DNA of 64,000 nt, taken from the NCBI RefSeq assembly GCF_001730295.1, contig NZ_MIKA01000005.1, positions 1 through 64,000 on the forward strand, given 5' to 3'. The position numbers and the translations under genes were made by a program. This DNA comes from Enterococcus plantarum. GTDB taxonomy: Bacteria; Bacillota; Bacilli; Lactobacillales; Enterococcaceae. Numbering within the stretch: the first letter of the stretch is position 1; every line of letters begins with the position of its first letter. The notes under the pieces are model-generated. The model worked only from the letters and a program-made list of their open reading frames with translations. It had not been told where the DNA came from and did no database searches. This document shows positions 40,485 to 50,600 of the stretch, piece by piece.

Positions 40485-40511
40485 ATCAGATAATTATATA
40501 AAAAAAATACA

Positions 40512-40640
40512 TTGACAAATACTACTAAACAAAGTATATTTTAAACGAAATCATTCTTATCAACGTACAAAATACGATGATAAAGTAGTTGGAGCATTCG
40601 TGCTTCTTCCAGCCTGATCCTTTTAGGATCAGGTTTTTTC
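40512..40640 (+). ncRNA. candidate small RNA (promoter to terminator, no gene)
   Basis: TTGACA (40512-40517), a 17-bp spacer and TATATT (40535-40540) give a start near 40547. The transcript would be about 90 bases. It has a hairpin TTGGAGCA-TTCG-TGCTTCTTCCAG (about 40589-40612) and a classic terminator CCTGATCC/GGATCAGG with six T. No open frame with a ribosome site is seen. The next gene lies on the opposite strand, so this is not its leader. Confidence 0.65.
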
Positions 40641-40650
40641 TTTCTAATAT

Positions 40651-40992
40651 TTAACCAATGGTTGTTTGTGTAAATTGAACGACTGTTCCATAAGCAAAAA
40701 TTTCTACAACCCATTTTCCTTGATACTCTACATATTTCTCTTCAAAATGACAATTGATGACAGCATCAGCTTCGTATTCAAATGCAATCACTTTCAACTG
40801 ACGATAAACCCCACTGAATACATCATTTGGATTGACATCTGGTGAAAATAAGTCTGTCTCAATTCGATCAGTTGCAAAAACAATATCTCGAACGATATAT
40901 TTTTTGTTGACATTTCCCGTAGATAATGTGATTCCACTTAAACGATTTTCTAGTTCTTGTTCATTAAATTTATCTTTTTTATCTCGTTTCAT
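40651..40992 (-). CDS. hypothetical protein, weakly YbjQ/UPF0145-like
   Basis: 113 residues. A charged N-terminus is followed by a core with EADAVINCHFEEKYVEYQGK and EIFAYGTVVQF. This resembles the end of YbjQ/UPF0145 domains (ANAVVGVDIDYE then ASGTAV), though only loosely. Possible metal-binding or pentamer-forming domain. AAGGAGG lies before the ATG. Monocistronic on the minus strand among plus-strand core genes. Confidence 0.6.
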   Translation of the reverse strand: MKRDKKDKFNEQELENRLSGITLSTGNVNKKYIVRDIVFATDRIETDLFSPDVNPNDVFSGVYRQLKVIAFEYEADAVINCHFEEKYVEYQGKWVVEIFAYGTVVQFTQTTIG

Positions 40993-41082
40993 CTTAGGAA
41001 CCTCCTTAATTTATTAGGTTTATTTTAAAGATAAAACGGTAGAAATGCAAAATTTATGAATGATTTCAGTGAATAAACAATG

Positions 41083-41195
41083 TTGCGAAAAAAACATAAA
41101 TATGATATTCTATGTCAAGAAATTAATAGGAATTGATGCAGTGAAAGTGCTAGATCCAACCTGAAAAAATAGGGGTGGAGTGGGCGCTTTTTTTG
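41083..41195 (+). promoter_or_regulatory. mnmE leader with terminator-like hairpin (attenuator or sRNA)
   Basis: TTGCGA (41083-41088), a 17-bp spacer and TATTCT (41106-41111). About 35 bases after the expected start, AGTGC and CCAACCT pair with AGGGGTGG and GCGCT, followed by seven T (end 41194). The promoter-hairpin spacing gives a terminated RNA of about 75 bases, 110 bases before mnmE. The rest of the spacer to 41304 shows no gene. Confidence 0.6.
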
Positions 41196-41304
41196 TAGCC
41201 AAAAATAGATGTATACATAAGTAACAAAAGATACGAGTGGTTTAACGTAGTCATTATTACGAAAAAAACGGCTCAATCCATTAACGAAAGGAAGTCAGTC
41301 AACC

Positions 41305-42702
41305 ATGCAACAAATTACGCTAGAATTTGATACGATCGCCGCAATTTCAACGCCACCTGGCGAAGGAGCAATCAGCATTGTCCGTTTAAGTGGTGATGAA
41401 GCGATTAAAATTGCAAATAAAGTATATCGTTCCGGCAAGAAGCAACTACTAGATGTTCCTACTCACACGATCCATTATGGTCATATCCATGATCCGAAAG
41501 ACGACAGTTTGTTAGACGAAGTGATGGTTTCAGTCATGCGAGCACCAAAAACGTTTACGAGAGAAGATGTTGTTGAAATCAACTGTCATGGCGGTATCGT
41601 GGTCGTTAACCAGTTATTGCAACTATTGTTAAGAGAAGGTGCACGTTTGGCTGAACCTGGTGAATTTACGAAAAGAGCATTTTTAAATGGTCGAATGGAT
41701 TTGTCTCAAGCAGAAGCTGTGATGGATTTGATTCGGGCAAAAACGGATCGAGCGATGCACGTGGCGTTGGATCAACTAGATGGAAATTTATCCACTTTGA
41801 TTCGTTCATTAAGACAAGAGATTTTAGAAACATTAGCCCAAGTTGAAGTTAATATTGATTACCCAGAATACGATGATGTAGAAGAATTAACGACAAAATT
41901 ACTACTTGAAAAAGCTGGATTTGTCAAAGCTCAGATCGAAGGTTTATTGACGACAGCGAAACAAGGAAAAATTTTGCGAGAAGGGCTAAGTACAGCCATT
42001 ATCGGTCGTCCAAATGTAGGAAAATCGAGTTTACTAAATCATTTATTACGTGAAGAAAAAGCAATTGTAACAGATATAGCGGGAACGACACGAGATGTCA
42101 TCGAAGAATATGTCAATGTGCGCGGAGTTCCATTGAAATTGATTGATACAGCAGGAATCCGAGAAACAGAAGACATTGTGGAACGAATTGGTGTAGAGCG
42201 TAGCCGTAAAGCATTGGCTGAATCAGATTTGATTTTGCTAGTTCTAAATCAACATGAGCCTCTAACAGAAGAAGATCGTCAATTACTAGCCGCAACAGAA
42301 GGCTTGAAACGTGTGATCTTATTAAACAAAATGGATTTAGCGCCTCAATTAGATCGAGAAGAATTAAACCAACATGTTCATGACGAAGAAATTTTACCAG
42401 TATCCGTTTTATCAAATACTGGGATGGAACAATTAGAATTAAAAATCGCAGACTTATTTTTCGGCGGACAAACAGGGGAAAAAGATGCCACTTACGTATC
42501 CAATACCCGCCACATCGCCTTACTAGATCAGGCAGCAATAGCGTTAGATGAAGTGATTCAAGGAATTGAAGCTGGAATGCCGGTTGACCTCGTTCAAATG
42601 GATATGACTCGCTGCTGGGACTTTTTAGGTGAAATTGTCGGCGATAGTGTTCAGGACGAGCTGATTACCCAATTATTCAGTCAATTTTGTTTAGGAAAAT
42701 AG
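41305..42702 (+). CDS. mnmE: tRNA modification GTPase MnmE
   Basis: 465 residues. The N-terminal THF-binding domain shows [17 protein letters not shown] helical region follows, and the inserted G domain has [12 protein letters not shown] (about 229-240), [16 protein letters not shown] and NKMD. The C-terminus is CLGK with the catalytic cysteine. With MnmG it installs the cmnm5 group on wobble uridines of certain tRNAs. mnmG follows after 13 bp. Confidence 0.97.
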   Translation: MQQITLEFDTIAAISTPPGEGAISIVRLSGDEAIKIANKVYRSGKKQLLDVPTHTIHYGHIHDPKDDSLLDEVMVSVMRAPKTFTREDVVEINCHGGIVVVNQLLQLLLREGARLAEPGEFTKRAFLNGRMDLSQAEAVMDLIRAKTDRAMHVALDQLDGNLSTLIRSLRQEILETLAQVEVNIDYPEYDDVEELTTKLLLEKAGFVKAQIEGLLTTAKQGKILREGLSTAIIGRPNVGKSSLLNHLLREEKAIVTDIAGTTRDVIEEYVNVRGVPLKLIDTAGIRETEDIVERIGVERSRKALAESDLILLVLNQHEPLTEEDRQLLAATEGLKRVILLNKMDLAPQLDREELNQHVHDEEILPVSVLSNTGMEQLELKIADLFFGGQTGEKDATYVSNTRHIALLDQAAIALDEVIQGIEAGMPVDLVQMDMTRCWDFLGEIVGDSVQDELITQLFSQFCLGK

Positions 42703-42715
42703 AAAGGAAGAGTCG

Positions 42716-44623
42716 ATGAATCAATTTAAAGCAGAATCTTATGACGTAATCGTAGTCGGAGCAGGTCACGCAGGATCAGAAGCAGCCCTAGCATCCGCTC
42801 GTATGGGCAGCAAAACGTTGCTTTTAACAATCAATTTAGATATGGTAGCCTTTATGCCATGTAACCCCTCTGTGGGAGGTCCAGCCAAAGGAGTCGTGGT
42901 TCGAGAAATCGATGCGTTGGGCGGTGAAATGGGTCATAATATAGATAAAACATACATCCAAATGCGGATGCTAAATACAGGAAAAGGTCCGGCCGTTCGC
43001 GCCTTGCGCGCCCAAGCGGACAAACACGCTTACGCAACAGAAATGAAGCACACTATCGAGCGTACGGACAACTTATCATTACGACAAGGAATCGTGGAAC
43101 GCTTGATCGTAGAAGGGGGTATTTGTAAAGGGGTTATCACAACAACAGGTGCACAATACCAGAGTAAAGCGGTAATCATTACAGCTGGAACAGCCCTGCG
43201 TGGAGAAATCATCATCGGTGAATTAAAATATTCTTCCGGCCCCAATAATTCATTGCCATCCATTGGTTTAGCCGATCACTTGAAGGAATTAGGCCTTGAA
43301 ATGGATCGTTTCAAAACGGGGACACCACCTCGCGTGAAATCCAGTACGATCGACTATTCTGTTACAGAAGAACAACCTGGTGACGAACAACCAAATCACT
43401 TTAGTTTCAGTACGCCGGATGATGCGTATAATTTGGACCAACGTTCTTGCTGGTTGACTTACACGAATGAAGGAACTCATGAAATTATTCAAGATAATTT
43501 ACACCGAGCACCGATGTTTACAGGAATTGTTGAAGGAGTAGGGGCACGCTATTGTCCATCGATCGAAGACAAAATCGTTCGTTTTTCTGACAAACCTCGC
43601 CATCAACTATTTTTGGAGCCAGAAGGATTGAACACTGAAGAGGTTTATGTTCAGGGGCTTTCTACTTCATTACCAGAAGATGTTCAAACTGATATCTTAC
43701 ATTCAATTGCAGGATTAGAAAAAGCTGAAATGATGCGTACAGGATATGCGATCGAGTACGATGTTGTTGTACCACATCAATTACGCCCAACCCTTGAAAC
43801 GAAAGTAATCGATGGTCTATTTACAGCTGGGCAAACCAATGGTACCAGTGGCTATGAAGAAGCAGCGGGGCAAGGACTGATTGCAGGAATCAACGCGGCA
43901 CTTAAAGTGCAAGGTAAAGATCCGTTTGTAATGAAACGTAGCGACGGTTATATTGGTGTGATGATCGATGACTTAGTAACAAAAGGAACAAATGAACCGT
44001 ATCGTTTATTAACATCTAGAGCGGAATATCGCTTGATTTTACGTCATGATAATGCGGATTTACGTTTGACAGAACAAGGCCATGAAATTGGTTTAGTTAA
44101 AGAAGACCAATATACTGCCTATCTTGAAAAGAAAAAGGCTGTCGAAGCCGAAATCGCTCGGTTAAACGCAGTCAGAGTGAAGCCTACAGCGGATGTACAA
44201 GCATTTTTAGAAGCGAAAGGCTCCGTTCCGTTGAAAGATGGGGTTTTAGCAGGAGACTTCTTAAAACGCCCAGAAATGACCTATCATGAAGTGATACAAT
44301 TTATCCCAGCAACAGATGCGAAATTAGATGATAAAGTCATCGAACAAGTAGAAATTCAACTTAAATATGAAGGCTATATCAAAAAAGCCTTGGAAAAAGT
44401 CGACAAACTAAAACGCATGGAAGCCAAACGAATCCCAGAAAATATCGATTACGAAGCAATCAATGGATTAGCGACAGAAGCAAAACAAAAATTACAAAAA
44501 ATCCAACCAGAAACAATTGCTCAAGCCAGTCGAATCAGCGGTGTGAATCCTGCTGATGTTTCGATTTTGATGGTTTATATCGAACAAGGCAAGATAGCAA
44601 AGATAAAACCAGAAAATACTTAA
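42716..44623 (+). CDS. mnmG: tRNA modification enzyme MnmG (GidA)
   Basis: 635 residues. It has the FAD-binding [19 protein letters not shown] (about 14-32), the signature [12 protein letters not shown] (about 48-59), TGTPPRVK near 200 and [16 protein letters not shown] near 372-387. It partners with MnmE. Full length; the operon ends with a hairpin next to a parS-like site. Confidence 0.97.
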   Translation: MNQFKAESYDVIVVGAGHAGSEAALASARMGSKTLLLTINLDMVAFMPCNPSVGGPAKGVVVREIDALGGEMGHNIDKTYIQMRMLNTGKGPAVRALRAQADKHAYATEMKHTIERTDNLSLRQGIVERLIVEGGICKGVITTTGAQYQSKAVIITAGTALRGEIIIGELKYSSGPNNSLPSIGLADHLKELGLEMDRFKTGTPPRVKSSTIDYSVTEEQPGDEQPNHFSFSTPDDAYNLDQRSCWLTYTNEGTHEIIQDNLHRAPMFTGIVEGVGARYCPSIEDKIVRFSDKPRHQLFLEPEGLNTEEVYVQGLSTSLPEDVQTDILHSIAGLEKAEMMRTGYAIEYDVVVPHQLRPTLETKVIDGLFTAGQTNGTSGYEEAAGQGLIAGINAALKVQGKDPFVMKRSDGYIGVMIDDLVTKGTNEPYRLLTSRAEYRLILRHDNADLRLTEQGHEIGLVKEDQYTAYLEKKKAVEAEIARLNAVRVKPTADVQAFLEAKGSVPLKDGVLAGDFLKRPEMTYHEVIQFIPATDAKLDDKVIEQVEIQLKYEGYIKKALEKVDKLKRMEAKRIPENIDYEAINGLATEAKQKLQKIQPETIAQASRISGVNPADVSILMVYIEQGKIAKIKPENT

Positions 44624-44659
44624 GAAGTAAAAAATAAACTGAAATTAATAGATATAGTG

Positions 44660-44693
44660 AAAAGCTTGGGACCTGCATCTTAAGCTTTTTTTG
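44660..44693 (+). terminator. terminator after mnmG
   Basis: AAAAGCTT and TAAGCTTTTTTT form a short stem with a T-tract that runs directly into the parS-like site. Confidence 0.65.
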
Positions 44694-44707
44694 TTTCATG
44701 TGAAACA
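44692..44707. other. parS site 4 (one mismatch)
   Basis: TGTTTCATGTGAAACA, differing from sites 1 and 2 by one base at the centre. It is the only site to the right of oriC in this window. Confidence 0.75.
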
Positions 44708-44832
44708 TTCTCAATTTACCAGCCTTAAATCAGAAGTTTGGGAGATTTTTAACAGTAAAGTAACAGTCGATTACCTTAAATATAGAGTAAGATCAACCTA
44801 TCAATAAAAATCAAAACAAAGGAGTAAAATCA

Positions 44833-45177
44833 GTGCGGACAATAAAGACAATCAGCGACTTTTGGGAAGTAATCGATGAAATAAGAATAAAAAAAGAATT
44901 AAATTGGACAGAATTAGTTGGAGGAAAAGCGAACTTAGCTGCTAGTCAACATTGGAATCCTCCGTTGACGTATATTCTTCAAATACAAAAAAAGCTAGAT
45001 ATAGATATCCTGAATACGTTTGTCTATGAATTAGTTGAATCGGAACAATTAATTGGTAAAGACCCAGAAACGCCAAATAAAATGAAGTTGATTCACCAGT
45101 GGATTCAGTCTGACAATTGGATGGAGGATGAAGAAATCATCCAAAAAGTTCAAGAAGTTGCTAAAACGATTCTATAA
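44833..45177 (+). CDS. small HTH-like protein
   Basis: 114 residues, GTG start with AAAGGAGTAAAATCA before it. The pattern IRIKKELNWTELVGG, then AASQHWNPPLTYILQIQKKLDIDI, resembles an XRE helix-turn-helix followed by a helical tail. It is only 21 bp before the amidase gene and surely co-transcribed. It could regulate or protect against the amidase; neither is shown. Not a known holin, as there is no membrane segment. Confidence 0.6.
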   Translation: MRTIKTISDFWEVIDEIRIKKELNWTELVGGKANLAASQHWNPPLTYILQIQKKLDIDILNTFVYELVESEQLIGKDPETPNKMKLIHQWIQSDNWMEDEEIIQKVQEVAKTIL

Positions 45178-45198
45178 AAAAATTAAAGGAGTAAGAAA

Positions 45199-45963
45199 AT
45201 GGCTAATATAGAAAATATGATTAAATGGATGACAGACCGTAAAGGAACCGTCACGTACTCGATGAATGCAAGGCTAGGCCCTAATAGCTACGATTGTTCA
45301 AGTGCGGTTTACTTCGCTTTGATCAGCGGTGGTTTTTTTACTAGTGGAATGATAGGCAATACAGATAATCTGTTCTCACATTTGGAAAAAACTGGCTGGA
45401 TGCAAGTCCAAGAAGATGCCTCAGGAAATTATCCTGCTAAAAAAGGAGATATTTTTATCTGGGGAAATCGAGGAGCATCAGGTGGAGCGGCAGGACATAC
45501 AGGCATTTTTTTAGATGATCAAGATCAGATCATTCATTGTAATTATGGCTATAATGGTATTACAGTCAACGATCACGATACGATTTGGGAAATAAACGGC
45601 TGCCCTACCTTAACTGTATATCGTTATGGAAAACCCGGAAACAGTCAATTAAAACCACAACCAAATCCTTCACAACCAATTTCTGTGACGAAAGAACAAC
45701 AAACCGGCTTGATTTCAATGTCAGGTACATTTTATCCAGATAGAAAATTAGCAGTAAGCGAAGACACAGAACCAGATGAGGTGGTGAGTCCTGCACTAGA
45801 TTATTATTTACCTGGTATGGCAGTCCACTATGATTACTATCTTCATAGTAATGGCTATGTTTGGATCAGCTATATCAGTCAAGGAGGTGCTCGGCGCTAT
45901 ATTGCCGTGGGACCAGATGATGGGCAGACTAATACAACTTGGGGGACAGGTTTTTTTAATTGA
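45199..45963 (+). CDS. phage-type peptidoglycan amidohydrolase with SH3 domain
   Basis: 254 residues. The N-terminal domain (1-150) resembles Amidase_5/CHAP-like phage lysins, with SYDCSSAVYFAL (catalytic cysteine near 34) and AGHTGIFLDD (histidine near 105). A Pro/Gln linker (about 153-166) leads to a C-terminal SH3_5-like wall-binding domain with SGTFYPDRKLAV and SNGYVWISYIS. No signal peptide is seen, as in endolysins, yet there is no holin or phage structural gene nearby. It could be a prophage remnant or a domesticated lysin or bacteriolysin. Confidence 0.8.
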   Translation: MANIENMIKWMTDRKGTVTYSMNARLGPNSYDCSSAVYFALISGGFFTSGMIGNTDNLFSHLEKTGWMQVQEDASGNYPAKKGDIFIWGNRGASGGAAGHTGIFLDDQDQIIHCNYGYNGITVNDHDTIWEINGCPTLTVYRYGKPGNSQLKPQPNPSQPISVTKEQQTGLISMSGTFYPDRKLAVSEDTEPDEVVSPALDYYLPGMAVHYDYYLHSNGYVWISYISQGGARRYIAVGPDDGQTNTTWGTGFFN

Positions 45964-46031
45964 TTAAAAGGTCTATCAAAAGTAACCTTGCTATAATGAT
46001 GGAAACGTCACGATAGATGGAGAGATAGTTA

Positions 46032-46972
46032 ATGAAGACTAATTTTGTAGAGAGTGAATTTGCTCCATTAAAAAGAGTTGTTTTAGCACAATCACAATTT
46101 TATTTGCCTGAATAGGAGGACGAGTTAGATACAAGCTTTCTATCAGAAACAAACATAAAACTTTTCAAGAATAAAGTTGGTGATATAGGTGATCTTTACC
46201 CAGATATGCAGAAAAAATGGGAAAAAGAGCAGATGCTTCAATTGTTAGGCTCCTATGATGTAGAAGTTATCAGACCGCGGAAGTTGACAACTTATGAAAA
46301 GACATTAGGAAAAGAGAGTGGACATGGCTATGCTAATTTCTTTTCCAGAGATCCGTTTTTCACACTTGGTAATTTCATCATCGAAGGCAACTTGAGGTTT
46401 GCTCACCGACGTTTGGAAATCTCGCCGATACGAGCTATTCTAAAGGAAGAATCCAAGCATGCAGAACACACCACAACCAGATTTTAAGAAGGATCAGAAA
46501 GTGAAACAGGACCGTTTCTAGAAGGCAAGCGATGTTTTGGTTTATGGCAAAAAAATATTTGTGGGATATTCAGATTTGGCCAGCAATCAAAATGGAATCA
46601 ATTGGCTGAAGACACTGTTAGCTCACTGGGACTAATACGTTTGCATCCAGATATAATGCACCTAGATTGTGCTCTAAGCATGGTTAAAGACGGATTGATT
46701 ATTTACTGCGAAGAAGCTTTTTTAGATGGGTTACCCAATGCGCTAGATAACTGGGATAAGATAACTATTTCTTTAAAAGAAGCCTCCTACTGATTGCAAA
46801 TGGCCTTCCGAATAATGACTCTGTGTATGTGACAGATCAGTCATTCACACAGTTGATCACAGCGTTGGAAAGTCATGGCGTCAAAGTAGAAACATTAGAT
46901 TACGAAGTTTCAAGAATATTCGGTGGCTCTTTTAGATGTACAACACAAGCACTACTGAGAACAAGCTATTAA
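46032..46972 (+). pseudogene. wrecked amidinotransferase/DDAH-type gene
   Basis: It begins MKTNFVESEFAPLKRVVLAQS and hits a TAG within 30 codons. Recognisable pieces follow in different frames: SRDPFFTLGNFIIEGNLRFA, LDCALSMVKDGLIIY, and finally GGSFRCTTQALLR with the catalytic cysteine. These match the order of the arginine-deiminase/amidinotransferase fold used by N-dimethylarginine hydrolases and glycine amidinotransferases. At least three stops and two frameshifts make it non-functional. Confidence 0.8.
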
Positions 46973-47013
46973 TCTAGGAATTCACTCGAATTTTATAAAA
47001 AGATAAAATAACT

Positions 47014-47177
47014 TCAGATTTTTACCAAACAATCGTAATAAAGAAACCAAAATTTCGACACAAAATAGTCACAAATTAGAGTTATTATATATTCATACCA
47101 AACAAACAACCCTAACAAAACACTTTTTCATTTTTTAACTCCTTTTCCCGCTCTTCCCCAAGAGCGGGTTATTTATT
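47014..47177 (+). ncRNA. candidate small RNA, copy 1
   Basis: A -10 TATATT at 47088-47093 has a TAGTCA -35 16 bp upstream, giving a start near 47100. The transcript would be about 78 bases, purine-poor, with AACTCCTTTTCCC (anti-Shine-Dalgarno-like) running into the terminator CCCGCTCTT-CCCC-AAGAGCGGG (47147-47168). The whole block, including upstream promoter flank, recurs at 52202-52366. Confidence 0.65.
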
Positions 47178-47264
47178 GTGAATCACTGTGATTGGCTATG
47201 CCAGAACAGATGATTCACAATACTTGGCGACCAAAGGGAGAGAAGTCCCCGAACTAGTGAATCC
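47178..47264. repeat. GTGAATCACT-type intergenic repeat, third block
   Basis: It starts GTGAATCACTGTGATTGGCT and contains GCCAGA, ACAATACTTGGCGACC, GGGAGAGAAGT and CTAGTGAATC, matching the block at 37871. Each block follows a terminator. Confidence 0.75.
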
Positions 47265-47450
47265 CCTTCTATTACCCCAAAAACAAAAGAAATCTTGAGA
47301 TAAGCCAAGCCAGAACAACCAGTGAACAAAACAAAGAGTTAAAAGGGAGAGAAGTCCCCGAACTAGTGAATCCCCCTCTATTACCCCAAAAACAAAAGAA
47401 ATCTTGAGATAAGCCAAGCCAGAACAACCAATGAACAAAACAAAGCATTA
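47233..47450. repeat. tandem 109-bp repeat, two copies
   Basis: Bases 47233-47341 and 47342-47450 are near-identical. Each begins AAAGGGAGAGAAGTCCCC and includes CTTGAGATAAGCCAAGCCAG. Apparent short frames on the minus strand are by-products of the repeat. The stretch from 47451 to 47540 shows nothing further. Confidence 0.85.
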
Positions 47451-47539
47451 ATAGGGAGCACAATTACTATAATAGTCAGTCATTAAACGTTGTTTCAATA
47501 TCTATATTCCCAAATAATTAAAAAAGTAGAACCTGTAAA

Positions 47540-47598
47540 ATAAAAAAACATCTAGACATGATCCTTCAATTTGAAGTCACTGTGTCTAGATGCTTTTG
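47540..47598 (-). terminator. terminator after the LPXTG gene
   Basis: CATCTAGACA (47549-47558) pairs with TGTCTAGATG (47583-47592); minus-strand tail TTTTTTTATTTT. Confidence 0.8.
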
Positions 47599-47639
47599 TT
47601 GTTCTTTGGTTAGTGTAACATTAATTAGGAAATGAGCAC

Positions 47640-50600
47640 CTACCTACTATGTTTTCCTTTTTTTCTTCTCCAGAAAAGAAGAGATCCCGCGGCTCCAGAA
47701 ATAAAGGTACCCAAACCTTGTCCTAGTAAAGATGTTTCTGATCCTGTGTTCGGTAGTCTTCTACTAAAACGAGTATCCGGAAGTCTAGATTTCGATGGAT
47801 CTGCGACTAGATTAGTTTTAGAACGTGTAGTCTTAGGCAAAACGTCTGCTTTTATAGGAGCTATTAACGATTCAGGTGCTTCAGATTGTTTTCCTGCTAC
47901 GGGTGCCTCTAATATTTTAGGTACCTTAGGTGCAGTAATGTTAATAGATCGCTCTACTGGTGGTTTAGCAAGGTCCACAGTTTCTGGTGCTGTAAGTGCT
48001 GGAACAATAGGCTCATCGCTTTTAGGTGCTTCTTCCAGTTCTTTAGGCCGTTCTAGTGGGTCTACGTTCGTACTATCTTCTAGCTCGTTTAAATCAACAG
48101 GTGCTTCAGGTTGAATACTCCCTTCAGCTTCGACAGTATCGAGTTCCACATTACTCACATCTTTTGAAATGAGCAATTCATCGATTGGATCAAGAGGCGT
48201 AGAGGTATGTTTTATTGTTAGCATTGGCAGATCGATTCCTTCAATTTTAACACCTAATTTTGTTGAAGCTAGAGAAGATGCAAGTGCAATATTCTTTGGT
48301 TCTAGTACTGGGGTTACATTTTCAGGCGCAGTAATCCCTAAGGGTTCTTCAGGTGGTTTAGACATATCAGGTATTGGTGGAATTATTGGGTCATTGATTT
48401 GTTTGAGCCCTAGTAAATCTAAATCTGATTTGATAGGTTCAACACTAAAATCAGAAGGCGGTACAAAAATATCTAAATCTTGTCCTAATATAGTACTAGT
48501 ATACTCGCCAGTTTGCTTAAATTGAGTGGTCAACCAATAATAAATTGATATTGGTTGACCGGGTATTTCTGGAAAAGGAGTATTTTTTAGCCTGTTGATG
48601 TTCGCAGCAGAAAGAGTAGAAGTGAGATCAGACATAAGTTCAATTGATGTTAGGATAGAATCTTTTAGATAATAGATCTGAACTGTACTACCAGTTTGAG
48701 CATTAAAGACTTTAATTGCTTCTGTTATATCCTTTTTCGCCTGTGCCCAAGTTGATGAAACTCCTTCCAAATAAGCTCCATACTCGGAGAATTTTTCCAC
48801 TTGTTCTAAAACTGCTTTTTCATAAGCAGCTACAAATCTATTCCAATCCTCTAAAGTTTTCATTTTTTGTAAATTCTCGGTTGTGAAGTCAGGTGATATT
48901 GATGTAAAATCACCTGTTTCTAATGAATTAAAAATCGGTTGCCAAACATTTGAGTAGTCATCATTTGGATCTCCAACATTACCAATTTCCCATCCAGATG
49001 TATAAGTTTCGAATGCTTCTAGATAGTTACTATAGGATTCATAATATTTTTGATAAGCAATGGCTTTATCACTGTTTTTTTGCATCATTTCAGTTGAATC
49101 TGCAATAAACTCTACTAATTTGCCTTCAAAATTTTCTGGATTATACACGAAATTATATTTAATATCATGCGAAATTGAGCTAGAGTTATAGATGGTATTT
49201 TTCTCTTGATAATCTTCAATGATTGGCCAAGAATCAATTAAAGATGCTGTTAAATCTTGTTTAGCTACACTATATTCTGCTTTCCAAGTACTTAAAATAT
49301 CAGGAATTTTTTTGTAGTTATCTTGTGTGATTTGAGCTGTTGGGAAATCAGCAATAACTTGCTTCATGTTAGTAATTGAAGTATTGATTTCGTCCTTAGC
49401 AATAACAGCCTTTTCATAAGCTTCGAGTGCATCTGTATAAGGTTTTGCAGCTGTGAGATAACTATCTTTTGCAAGATCATACTTGGTTTGTAGATTATTA
49501 AAGAGCCCAATTGTTATATCATAGTCATTTTTAAGAGTTTTTAATTTTTCATGTGCTGCTTGATATGCAGTATCGGCTAATTTCCACGCAATATATGCTG
49601 CTTCGTATGATGTATTAACCTTATCGTATTCTTCGTGAAGTGTTGTAAAAGAATCTTCTATTTTTTCATATTCTTTTGAAACAGCGGTGTACTCTTCGTC
49701 ATGTATTTTTTTTTCAGCTGTAACTTCGACCAGTATGCCTAAAGTTGTATTATAGGTTTTTAGTGTTTTTTCATATTTATTTTTAAGGTCAACGTAGTAA
49801 ACAGCTAAAGCAGTATATTCTTTTTTGATAAGCTTAAAGGATTCTTTCGCTTTTGAAATTGCTTCTGATGCGATTTCAAAAGCTGTTTTAGCAGTACTAA
49901 ACTCCGTTCCTAGAGTAGAAAATTGCTTTTTAACCGCTTCGTACTCTTTCATCGTTTCAGTATAGTGTGTTTTTAAATCAGAGTACTGTTTCTGCGTTTT
50001 TTTTATTATTCTTCCTAAATTAGTAAAGGATGTCTCAGCTTTTGAAAGATCTGATTTTAGTTGTGTCAATTCATTTTTCAACGTTTGATATTTTGGGAAA
50101 AGACGGTCATATTCAGCACGAGCTAGTTCATATTTTTTGGTTACAGCATCATATGTTTTGTTCGCCTCGATATATTCTGCTTCGGTCACATCGAAAGCTT
50201 CTGATCCACTTGTAAATTGATCAAAGAGGGTATCATAAGAAGCCTTTACTTGAGTAAAGTGATCTTTTACTTCATCAGATTTTTTAAGTGCAGCTTTGTA
50301 GGCTGTTTCTGTTTCAGCATAGACATTCATGACGTGAGTATAGTTAGCGTTGATTGTTTGATACTCTTTTTCTAATTGTTGATAATCATTCTTTGCGTTA
50401 TCATTTTGTGTCACAAGAGAATCGTATTTTTGCTTGATAGACTGATAAGCTGCAGTGATAGCTTGATATTCACCTGTTGCAGTTTCATAGGCTGTTTTGA
50501 CTATTTGAAATTCAGCAGTTAGTGAATCTGCTTGTTCTTTTACTTGTTGGTATTCTTTATCGAGTTCATTGTAGCGTTCGTTGTTTTCAGCATAGGCTGT

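Noticed and set aside
47196-47463. Two short minus-strand frames rich in Phe/Trp/Leu
   Set aside because: They come from the 109-bp tandem repeat read twice, with no ribosome site.
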